Notes under the pieces: model-generated | The model's input: the letters and a program-made list of their open reading frames with translations, nothing else | What the model was told of the DNA's origin: nothing | The model's database searches: none | Part shown: positions 1 to 5,199 of the stretch, piece by piece | Layout of the letters: every line of letters begins with the position of its first letter | Numbering within the stretch: the stretch's first letter is position 1 | Origin: Lachnospiraceae bacterium UBA4317 | GTDB lineage: Bacteria; Bacillota_A; Clostridia; Lachnospirales; Lachnospiraceae | DNA length: 5,199 nt | Assembly (NCBI GenBank): GCA_002394525.1 | Contig: DGUF01000109.1 | Coordinates: 16,039-21,237 of the forward strand | Direction: 5' to 3' | Translations under genes and position numbers: made by a program

Positions 1-749
1 GCGATGACGATATACCTGGCGTTGTTGAACTCATACGCGCAGGTGGACAGGACGATGACGCTGTTGAGTCTGTCCAGATCGTATTTGATCTTCGGCTCGA
101 AGGTGGACTTTTCCTCCACCTTGTGCAGGTAGGCCCGCATCTGGTCCGTAGTCTCGAAGAGGCTGTAGACCTCGTCCTTTTCCCCGGCGACATAGCCCAT
201 GATCAGGTCGAGCCGGTAGTTGCGCTCCGGGGTCAGGTACCACATGGTCGGGTGCTCGTCATAATACTCCTGCTCCGTATACTTGTGGAGCATGGCGAAC
301 ATGGATCCGTCCTTCATATGATGGCCGTAGAGGATGGTGGCCGGGTCCATCTGGCCTCTCCGGTTGCGGTAGTCCTCAAAGATACAGCCCGCGAAGTTGT
401 ACTCCTTGTTGACCATATGGTGGAGGTAGAGTTCGTTGTCCTCCCCGTGCATGACCGGATAGTTGACCACGGTTTTGGGGCAGTAGATCCAGCCCGCCAC
501 ATCGGGATTTTTTTTCAGGAGCTTGGCGAAGTCGACTTCGATCGGAGCGGTCTCGCCTTTTTTCTCCGCTTCTGCGCCCGCTTCTGTCCCTTTCGCTTCC
601 GCCTTTTCCTTCACGACCTCCTCGGAAGTCCTCTTGTACTCCGAGCGTCCCTTATAGTATTCCGAAAAGATTCCATAGAGGCGGTATCCGCTGTAGAGCA
701 GGACGCCTATGAAAAATATAAGCAGAAAATTTATGATGAATTTTTTCAT
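1..749 (-). CDS. srtB: Class B sortase (partial, C-terminus beyond the left edge)
   Basis: This is a membrane-anchored cysteine transpeptidase that cuts a sorting motif in secreted proteins and joins them to peptidoglycan or to another protein. The frame is open to the window edge and gives 249 complete codons. Residues 3-20 are a hydrophobic N-terminal signal anchor, followed by a charged Lys/Glu/Ala linker (about 33-70) and then the sortase domain. The class B signature YGHHMKDGSMF (141-151) supplies the catalytic His143, LSTC (234-237) the nucleophile Cys237, and NNARYIVI the Arg245. Family members usually run about 230-280 residues, so only a few residues are missing. The ATG at 749-747 is preceded by AGGTG (759-755) with a 5-base spacer. 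It starts 47 bp after the glgB stop, which suggests co-transcription. The substrate and its sorting motif are unknown, and no protein in the window carries an obvious cell-wall sorting signal. Confidence 0.93.
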   Translation of the reverse strand, partial: MKKFIINFLLIFFIGVLLYSGYRLYGIFSEYYKGRSEYKRTSEEVVKEKAEAKGTEAGAEAEKKGETAPIEVDFAKLLKKNPDVAGWIYCPKTVVNYPVMHGEDNELYLHHMVNKEYNFAGCIFEDYRNRRGQMDPATILYGHHMKDGSMFAMLHKYTEQEYYDEHPTMWYLTPERNYRLDLIMGYVAGEKDEVYSLFETTDQMRAYLHKVEEKSTFEPKIKYDLDRLNSVIVLSTCAYEFNNARYIVI

Positions 750-763
750 AATAACACCTGTCT

Positions 764-777
764 GCCCCGTCCGGGGC
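764..777. repeat. Small GC-rich hairpin between glgB and the sortase gene
   Basis: The bases form a perfect 5-bp stem (GCCCC/GGGGC) around a 4-base loop, GTCC. It lies 20 bases downstream of the glgB stop on the minus strand and just upstream of the sortase ribosome binding site. There is no T-tract after it on either strand, so it does not qualify as an intrinsic terminator. It could be an intercistronic RNA structure that affects stability or translation, or it could be chance. Confidence 0.3.
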
Positions 778-796
778 TGTCCGCCTCACGCGGTCC

Positions 797-2632
797 TCAA
801 ACGGCGCTGATCCTGTAAAGGGCCCCTGAAAAGGCGGGGATTGCAAAGGTCACAGAGCTGCCGGCGATCAGTCTGACCTCTTCCGGCTCCTCCTGTTTGC
901 TGCCGCTCCAGCGCTCCCAGTCCGTATGCAGGACCAGCTTCCAGGCCTCGTCTTTTTGAACCTTGAAGGTCAGGAGTCTCTCGCGGGAGGAGAAATTGAA
1001 CACGGCTGCCATATCGTCAGAGCAGACTGTACCGGCGGAGCAGGCCGCGGCATTTTGTCCGTGCCCGCCCGCGTTTCTGCGGATGGCAAAGACGTCATGT
1101 CCCTGGTCGTTCATGGCGATCCAGGCAAAGCCGGCCGGATCGTAGTCCTGCTGCGAGAGGGCGGCATAGTCCCGGTAGACCGCGTTGAGGCAGGTCATGT
1201 ACTTGTGGAAGGAATCATGCGCGGGATAGCGGAGCAGGAAATTGTCGGGTTCCTTTGTCTCGTCCCACTCCCGGAACATGGCGATCTCATTTCCCATGAA
1301 ATTGAGCTTCTTGCCGGGATGCACATACATGTACAGGTAGAGGGCGCGGGCCTGCTGGAATTTTTCCTCATAGGTCCCGAAGATCTTGTCGATGATCGTC
1401 CTCTTGCCGTGTACGACCTCATCGTGGGAGAGCGGGAGCAGGTGGCGCTCGTTATAATAATAATGCATGGAAAAGGTCAGCAGCTCCGGCCGCATGGCCC
1501 TCTCATCCGAGGTCTTCTTGAAATAGTCCAGGGTGTCATTCATCCAGCCCAGGTCCCATTTATAGTCGAATTCAAGTCCGCCCTCGTCCGCGCTCCTCGT
1601 GCAGCCGGGGAAGGAGGTACTGTCCTCGGCGATCAGCATGGCCGTCGGATGAAGGGCATGAAGTCCCCGGTTCATCTTTCTGAGGAAGTCCACCGCAGGC
1701 TCGTTTCTGCCGCGGCGCTCATCACCCATCCAGTAGATCACCCGGCTGATGGCATCCATGCGCAGACCGTCGAAGTGGTACTCCGTCAGCCAGTAATTGG
1801 CGGCGGACTGCATGAAGGAGGCCACCTCCCGGCGGGCAAAGATAAAATTGCAGCTGCCCCACTCGCTGTCCGACACGTCGCTGGCCGGATATTCATAGAG
1901 TTCGGATCCGTCGTAGCGGCGCAGGCCATAGCTGTCCACGGCAAAATGGGCGGGGACAAAATCCAGAATGGCCCCGATCCCGGCCCTGTGCAGGCGGTCG
2001 ATCAGTTCCTGCAGCTGGCCGGCCGTCCCGTAGCGGGAGGTCGGGCTGAAGAAGCCCGTGCACTGGTAGCCCCAGCTGCCGTCAAAGGGATGCTCGGCCA
2101 GGGGCATGAACTCCACATGGGTGTAGTTGTTTGCCTTGACATAATCGATCAGCTGGTCCGCGATCGCCGCATAGCTGAACCATCCGTTGGGATCCGCAGC
2201 ATTGGTCCTGAAGGACCCCAGATGCAGCTCATAGATGTTCAGAGGCCGGTCATAGCAGCGGGTGCGGTTCTGCATCCACTCCCCGTCCGAGAAATGAAAG
2301 GCACCGAGGTCGCGCACGATCGAGGCGAAGCCCGGCCGCAGCTCCATGCCGAAGCCGTAGGGATCGCAGTGCTCCACGCGGCCGTTTTTCCCGTAGATCA
2401 CATATTTGTACATCTGCCCGGGTCTGGCATCCGGCACAAAGATCTCATAGAACTGGACGCGGGTTGACATCCGCATCTCCTCTTCCTTCCAGCCGTTGAA
2501 TTCCCCGACGATGCAGACTTTGTCCGCCTGGGGCGCAAAGGTGCGGAAGACCACGCCCCCGTCCTGCGGATGTGCGCCCAGATACTGGTAGGCGTCGTAA
2601 CACTCTCCCGTATAAAACTTCTGAAAATCCAT
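797..2632 (-). CDS. glgB: 1,4-alpha-glucan (glycogen) branching enzyme
   Basis: The enzyme cuts an alpha-1,4 glucan chain and re-attaches it through an alpha-1,6 bond, making branch points in glycogen in the cytoplasm. The 611-residue product has an N-terminal CBM48-type beta-sandwich (about 19-95, with FAPQADKVCIVGEFNGW), a GH13 (beta/alpha)8 barrel and a C-terminal beta domain (about 500-611). All conserved GH13 regions are present: YELHLGSF (134-141), DFVPAHF (224-230), GLRMDAIS with nucleophile Asp293, IAEDST with acid/base Glu336, and LSHDEVVHGK with Asp404. FMGNEIAMFREWDE (445-458) is typical of GlgB rather than other amylases. The short N-terminus means the extra N1 domain of E. coli GlgB is absent. 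I chose the ATG at 2632-2630 because AGAAGGG lies 6 bases upstream; an in-frame TTG at 2656 would add 8 residues. It sits 109 bp after a lipoprotein gene and 47 bp before a sortase. No other glycogen gene is in view. Confidence 0.97.
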   Translation of the reverse strand: MDFQKFYTGECYDAYQYLGAHPQDGGVVFRTFAPQADKVCIVGEFNGWKEEEMRMSTRVQFYEIFVPDARPGQMYKYVIYGKNGRVEHCDPYGFGMELRPGFASIVRDLGAFHFSDGEWMQNRTRCYDRPLNIYELHLGSFRTNAADPNGWFSYAAIADQLIDYVKANNYTHVEFMPLAEHPFDGSWGYQCTGFFSPTSRYGTAGQLQELIDRLHRAGIGAILDFVPAHFAVDSYGLRRYDGSELYEYPASDVSDSEWGSCNFIFARREVASFMQSAANYWLTEYHFDGLRMDAISRVIYWMGDERRGRNEPAVDFLRKMNRGLHALHPTAMLIAEDSTSFPGCTRSADEGGLEFDYKWDLGWMNDTLDYFKKTSDERAMRPELLTFSMHYYYNERHLLPLSHDEVVHGKRTIIDKIFGTYEEKFQQARALYLYMYVHPGKKLNFMGNEIAMFREWDETKEPDNFLLRYPAHDSFHKYMTCLNAVYRDYAALSQQDYDPAGFAWIAMNDQGHDVFAIRRNAGGHGQNAAACSAGTVCSDDMAAVFNFSSRERLLTFKVQKDEAWKLVLHTDWERWSGSKQEEPEEVRLIAGSSVTFAIPAFSGALYRISAV

Positions 2633-2638
2633 TCTGTT

Positions 2639-2645
2639 CCCTTCT
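2639..2645 (-). promoter_or_regulatory. Ribosome binding site that fixes the glgB start
   Basis: On the minus strand AGAAGGG stands 6 bases before the ATG at 2632-2630. This site supports the ATG rather than the in-frame TTG at 2656-2654. The TTG is preceded by AAAAGTCCTCA, which has no purine-rich Shine-Dalgarno match. Confidence 0.75.
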
Positions 2646-2683
2646 GTCTGAACCAATGAGGACTTTTAAATCGGCGATATTCT

Positions 2684-2718
2684 TGTGAACATCACAGTAT
2701 GCTTGTGCTCCGTCACAA
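2684..2718. promoter_or_regulatory. Pair of short inverted repeats upstream of glgB, possible operator
   Basis: Two dyads lie side by side in the gap between the lipoprotein gene and glgB. The first is TGTGA-ACA-TCACA (2684-2696), perfect over 5 bp per arm. The second is TTGTG-CTCCGT-CACAA (2703-2718), also perfect over 5 bp. Both are built from the same TTGTG/CACAA-like half-site. Stems are short and AT-containing, and no T-run follows on the minus strand, so a terminator is unlikely. A regulator binding site for glgB is possible. No good -35/-10 pair was found around it: TTCACA on the minus strand resembles a -35 but has no matching -10 at proper spacing. Function is inferred only. Confidence 0.3.
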
Positions 2719-2741
2719 AGAAACGCTATCGACAGGATTTT

Positions 2742-4004
2742 TCACTCTTCGGTTTCCTCCGCGGTATCCGCTGTGGCGGCACTCTCCGCCGCGGCAGCTG
2801 CGGCCTCTTCACCTGTCAAGGCCTCCGCGGACTGGTCTGTCCCCGCGCTGCCGGCAAAGGCCGGCTCTTCCTGATTCTCAATCTTTTCCCGTGTATTCCA
2901 GAGCTGGTCCAGGACCTCCTGGGCATTTTCCTCTGTCACCTTAAAGATCACGCTGGAGATCTTTTTTTCCTTCTGGTTTCCTTCGACCAGGTCCTTTGCC
3001 GCCACGGCGGTCAGACCGGCCTGCTCGTAGAAGTCGGTGAAGGTGGAAGCGCTCATGAGCTTGTTGATAATGGCTGTACAGGCGTCCTCATGGGCATCTG
3101 TCCCGATGACCAGAATATCTCTGCCGACCAGCCTGTGGCGGAGCTGGACTCCGTCAGCGGCGGCCGCCGCGGCATCCTCGGAACTGCACAGCACAAGCTC
3201 CGCTTCCTTCCTGTATTCGTTGAGCATGTCCTGGGTATAGGCCGACACCTCCTCGTGGTTTGTATACTCTGTCCTTCCCAGGATCCTTAGCTCCGAGCCC
3301 AGGTCCGCGATGGTCTGAGAAAGCGTCTCCTCTGTATTCTCATCCCCGCCGATCAGGACCGCCCCGACATGGCCGTCCCCGTTAAAATCAGGGCCCCGTT
3401 CAGCCCCGCTGTAATCGTAGAGGACCGTCATCTGGCAGGCCGTCCTGTCAGCCTGGTCCGACCCGATCCACACGACGGGCATATCCAGGGCCCGCCAGCG
3501 GTCGACCTCCTCCGGGTCCGGCGAGCAGTTCACAAACACAGCCCCGGCCCCCCTCGCGGTGATCATATCCGCCAGGTCCGGGATCCTCTTGTCAGAGACC
3601 GGGGAGACGATCACAATCGAGCAGCCCTGGTCAAGGAATCCTCCGACTGTCTCCGCCTGCCTGGTCCTGCTGTCGACAAAGTCCCCGGCGATGATGTTTT
3701 CCGGCCGGAATCCCTGCAGGGTCAGCGTACTCCCAAGCTCATAGAGCAGGCGGTCATTGTCCCCGTTCTCCGTCTTCGCCAGACTGATCCCCACCAGGGT
3801 CGTTTCCGGCGTGGGCCTGGGCTCCTCCTCGGCAGCGGCGGCAGCCGTCTCTGCCTCCCGGGCAGCCTCCATGGCCTCCGACCTGTCCTCCGATGCGGAT
3901 TCGGCGACGGGAGCGGCCTGCTGACTGCCGCATCCGGCCGCCAGCAGCAATGCCAGCAGGATCACTGCCACACAAGGTCTCCATTTCAATTTCTTTCCGC
4001 GCAT
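2742..4004 (-). CDS. Lipoprotein, periplasmic-binding-protein type 1 fold (distantly MglB-like solute-binding protein)
   Basis: This 420-residue protein is an extracytoplasmic, lipid-anchored ligand-binding protein. A Lys/Arg-rich n-region, a hydrophobic core (12-22) and the lipobox LAAGC predict cleavage before Cys25. A low-complexity Ala/Glu linker (about 30-67) leads into a sugar-binding-type domain (about 69-375), and an Ala/Glu/Thr-rich acidic tail (about 376-420) follows. Domain landmarks are VGISLAKTEN near the start, SIVIVSPVSD, GAVFVNCSPDPEE, VVWIGSDQA, DFNGDGHVGAVLIGG (206-220) and VIGTDAHEDAC. These match the order of elements in the galactose/glucose-binding family (Peripla_BP_4), including its Asp/Asn metal-binding-type loop at 206-212. 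By-eye comparison suggests that most MglB sugar-contact residues are replaced, so the ligand is uncertain. AAGGAGG (4017-4011) stands 6 bases before the ATG. No permease or ATPase is adjacent, so it may serve a distant transporter, a sensor kinase, or a non-transport role. Confidence 0.85.
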   Translation of the reverse strand: MRGKKLKWRPCVAVILLALLLAAGCGSQQAAPVAESASEDRSEAMEAAREAETAAAAAEEEPRPTPETTLVGISLAKTENGDNDRLLYELGSTLTLQGFRPENIIAGDFVDSRTRQAETVGGFLDQGCSIVIVSPVSDKRIPDLADMITARGAGAVFVNCSPDPEEVDRWRALDMPVVWIGSDQADRTACQMTVLYDYSGAERGPDFNGDGHVGAVLIGGDENTEETLSQTIADLGSELRILGRTEYTNHEEVSAYTQDMLNEYRKEAELVLCSSEDAAAAAADGVQLRHRLVGRDILVIGTDAHEDACTAIINKLMSASTFTDFYEQAGLTAVAAKDLVEGNQKEKKISSVIFKVTEENAQEVLDQLWNTREKIENQEEPAFAGSAGTDQSAEALTGEEAAAAAAESAATADTAEETEE

Positions 4005-4047
4005 AGGCAGCCTCCTTCAACACCGACTGATAGTAAAAAGCTATTCT

Positions 4048-4056
4048 ATTATAGCA
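4048..4056 (-). promoter_or_regulatory. Extended -10 promoter of the lipoprotein-glgB-sortase unit
   Basis: On the minus strand TGCTATAAT gives a perfect TATAAT (-10, 4053-4048) with the TGn extension directly upstream. The matching -35 region about 17 bases further up (around 4070-4076) is poor, as is common when an extended -10 is present. The predicted start near 4041 would leave a leader of about 36 bases before the lipoprotein ATG, which includes the AAGGAGG site. It lies just downstream of the terminator of the preceding oxidase gene, which fits the start of a new transcription unit. Confidence 0.7.
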
Positions 4057-4098
4057 AGATGCACAGAAAAATGATACAGCTTTCGCGGACAGGCACAT

Positions 4099-4134
4099 AA
4101 AAAACAGAGCTGCAGCATTCCTGCTGCAGCTCTG
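4099..4134 (-). terminator. Rho-independent terminator of the FAD-linked oxidase gene
   Basis: A perfect 13-bp stem (arms 4134-4122 and 4117-4105, CAGAGCTGCAGCA pairing with TGCTGCAGCTCTG) encloses a 4-base loop. On the minus strand it is followed at once by six T residues (4104-4099). The opposite strand has no T-run after the stem, so it acts on minus-strand transcripts. It lies about 60 bases past the oxidase stop codon and separates that gene from the lipoprotein promoter. Confidence 0.94.
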
Positions 4135-4170
4135 CTCCCGCTGTTTATCGAAAGGGGATATTCAGTATGT

Positions 4171-4196
4171 GATCCTCTGATGCCGGATCCTCTGAT
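4171..4196. repeat. 11-bp direct repeat at the 3' end of the oxidase gene
   Basis: GATCCTCTGAT occurs at 4171-4181 and again at 4186-4196, a 15-base period. The second copy ends on the last base of the oxidase stop codon. It looks like a small local duplication in the 3' untranslated region. No function is evident. Confidence 0.5.
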
Positions 4197-5199
4197 CAGT
4201 CCACGCCCTCTACAGGATAGCAGACCTTGCCGGGGTTCAGGATCAGGTTGGGGTCGAAGACCTTCTTGATGCCGAACATGAGGTCAATGGTCCTGTCGCC
4301 GAGGCAGCGGCGCATATACTCCATCTTGCCGCGGCCGATGCCGTGCTCACCGGAGACCAGGCCGCCGATCTCTGTCGCGCGCTTGTAGAGCTTGTCGAAG
4401 TACTTGTCGACGCGTTTCTTGAACTCTTCCTCCTCCAGTGTGTTGGAGCACTGGTAGATGTGGAGGTTGCCGTCGCCGGCGTGGCCGAAGCTCTTGATCT
4501 CCAGACCGCACTCTGCGCCGTAGGCCTTGGAGAAGGTCAGGAACTCAGCGATCTTGTTGATCGGGACAACGACGTCGCACTCGTCCAGAAGCTTGGTCTC
4601 GGCTTCGATCGCCTCGAGGAAACCGGAGCGGGCTGCCCATGCGTCTTTGATCTTGCTGGGTGTATCCGCGACGAGAACGTCGACAGCGCCGGCTTCAAGG
4701 ACCAGCTCGCAGGCCTTCTCGACCTTGGCCATGACCTGGTCTTCATCGGTTCCGTCGAAGGTGACCAGCAGATAAGCGCCGATCTCCTGGCCGTCCAGCT
4801 CCTTGGGGAAGGTGCTCTTGCCGATGAAACGCTCGCTGGAGAGGACGATCTCTCTCTCCATGAACTCCAGAGCCTGGGGATCCAGCTGAGCCATCTTGAT
4901 TTTCGGGACTGTGGAGATCGCGGTCTCCAGGTCGACGAAGGGGATGACCAGGGAGATGACAGACTTGGGAGCGGGGATGATCTTGAGAGTGAGCTCGGTG
5001 ATGACACCAAGGGTACCCTCTGCACCGATCATCAGGTTGATCAGGCTGTAGCCTGTGGAGGTCTTGCTGACCTGTGCGCCGAAGTCCACGACGTCGCCGT
5101 TTGCGAGGACGACCTTCATGGCGCGGACATAGTCGCGGGTCGCGCCGTACTTGACAGCACGCATGCCGCCGGCATTGGTGGAGACGTTGCCGCCCAGGC
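4196..5199 (-). CDS. FAD-linked 2-hydroxyacid dehydrogenase, GlcD/LctD type (partial, N-terminus beyond the right edge)
   Basis: This flavoprotein oxidises a 2-hydroxyacid such as glycolate or D-lactate to the 2-oxoacid and passes electrons to a partner, in anaerobes often an electron transfer flavoprotein. The frame is open to the window edge and gives 333 residues; the family is about 460 long, so roughly 130 N-terminal residues with the first FAD-binding part are missing. The Met at 5164 lies inside the conserved LGGNVSTNAGGMRAVKYG stretch and is not the start. Other landmarks are GAEGTLGVITELTL at the end of the FAD-binding domain, FGHAGDGNLHI (4489-4457), the His/Asp-containing site of the C-terminal FAD-oxidase domain, then SGEHGIGRGKMEYM (about 4354-4313) and LNPGKV near the end. 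Arginine and leucine codons look strongly biased (CGC, CTG/CTC), as in a well-expressed gene. D-lactate versus glycolate cannot be decided from this part; D-lactate with EtfAB is a reasonable guess in Clostridia. Confidence 0.93.
   Translation of the reverse strand, partial: LGGNVSTNAGGMRAVKYGATRDYVRAMKVVLANGDVVDFGAQVSKTSTGYSLINLMIGAEGTLGVITELTLKIIPAPKSVISLVIPFVDLETAISTVPKIKMAQLDPQALEFMEREIVLSSERFIGKSTFPKELDGQEIGAYLLVTFDGTDEDQVMAKVEKACELVLEAGAVDVLVADTPSKIKDAWAARSGFLEAIEAETKLLDECDVVVPINKIAEFLTFSKAYGAECGLEIKSFGHAGDGNLHIYQCSNTLEEEEFKKRVDKYFDKLYKRATEIGGLVSGEHGIGRGKMEYMRRCLGDRTIDLMFGIKKVFDPNLILNPGKVCYPVEGVD

Noticed and set aside
764..777. Intrinsic terminator between glgB and the sortase
   Set aside because: The stem is only 5 bp and no T-run follows on either strand.
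123..818. A 231-codon plus-strand open frame opposite the sortase
   Set aside because: It lies over a gene with clear class B sortase motifs on the minus strand, and its His/Val/Leu-rich product looks like an antisense shadow.
926..2467. A 513-codon open frame on the plus strand opposite glgB
   Set aside because: It is fully antisense to an unmistakable GH13 enzyme. The predicted protein shows no recognisable family motif, and the open frame is explained by the codon bias and GC content of glgB read backwards.
2633..2656. TTG at 2656 as the glgB start, giving 619 residues
   Set aside because: There is no Shine-Dalgarno match ahead of the TTG, while the ATG at 2632 has AGAAGGG at 6 bases. 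Conserved sequence also begins only after the ATG.
2645..2741. A separate glgB promoter in the gap (TTCACA as -35)
   Set aside because: No -10-like hexamer lies at 16-18 bases from it; the closest AT-rich stretch, TTTAAAA, is at 13-15 bases and matches poorly.
3369..4100. A 243-codon plus-strand open frame opposite the lipoprotein
   Set aside because: The minus-strand frame has a lipobox, a strong ribosome binding site and binding-protein motifs. The plus-strand product is Arg/Pro/Gly-rich without recognisable features and would read through the promoter region.
5162..5164. ATG at 5164 as the start of the FAD-linked oxidase
   Set aside because: The conserved family sequence LGGNVSTNAGG continues in frame upstream to the window edge, so this Met is internal.

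Overview
The window is 5.2 kb of fairly GC-rich bacterial DNA in which every credible gene lies on the minus strand. The gene types, the strong AAGGAGG-type ribosome binding site, the class B sortase and the lipoprotein sugar-binding-protein family point to a Gram-positive Firmicute. A GC-rich gut Clostridium relative such as a Lachnospiraceae member is the best guess, but this is inference from family resemblance and not a species identification.

In the direction of transcription (right to left) the layout is as follows. (1) 5199-4196 is the C-terminal three quarters of a GlcD/LctD-type FAD-linked 2-hydroxyacid (glycolate or D-lactate) dehydrogenase, cut by the right edge. It ends in a textbook rho-independent terminator at 4134-4099. 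(2) A promoter with an extended -10 element (4056-4048) starts a new transcription unit. (3) 4004-2742 is a lipoprotein with a periplasmic-binding-protein type 1 fold, distantly like MglB, flanked by Ala/Glu-rich low-complexity segments. (4) A 109-bp gap holds short inverted repeats. (5) 2632-797 is glgB, the glycogen branching enzyme, with all GH13 motifs intact. (6) 749-1 is a class B sortase with its His, Cys and Arg catalytic residues, cut by the left edge just after the active-site Arg.

The lipoprotein, glgB and the sortase are co-directional, have short gaps and show no convincing internal terminator, so they may be co-transcribed from the 4048 promoter. They do not form an obvious pathway: branching enzyme is cytoplasmic glycogen metabolism, sortase B is cell-surface protein attachment, and the lipoprotein is an extracytoplasmic ligand binder with no permease or ATPase beside it here. 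The oxidase is a separate unit, insulated by the terminator.

I see no clearly new biological system. The points most worth a second look are the binding-protein lipoprotein, which keeps the MglB-like Asp/Asn loop but seems to have lost nearly all the sugar-contact residues, and the unusual lipoprotein-glgB-sortase grouping. There is no RNA gene, CRISPR array, insertion sequence or other mobile element that I can recognise, and no gene-free stretch longer than 300 bases.
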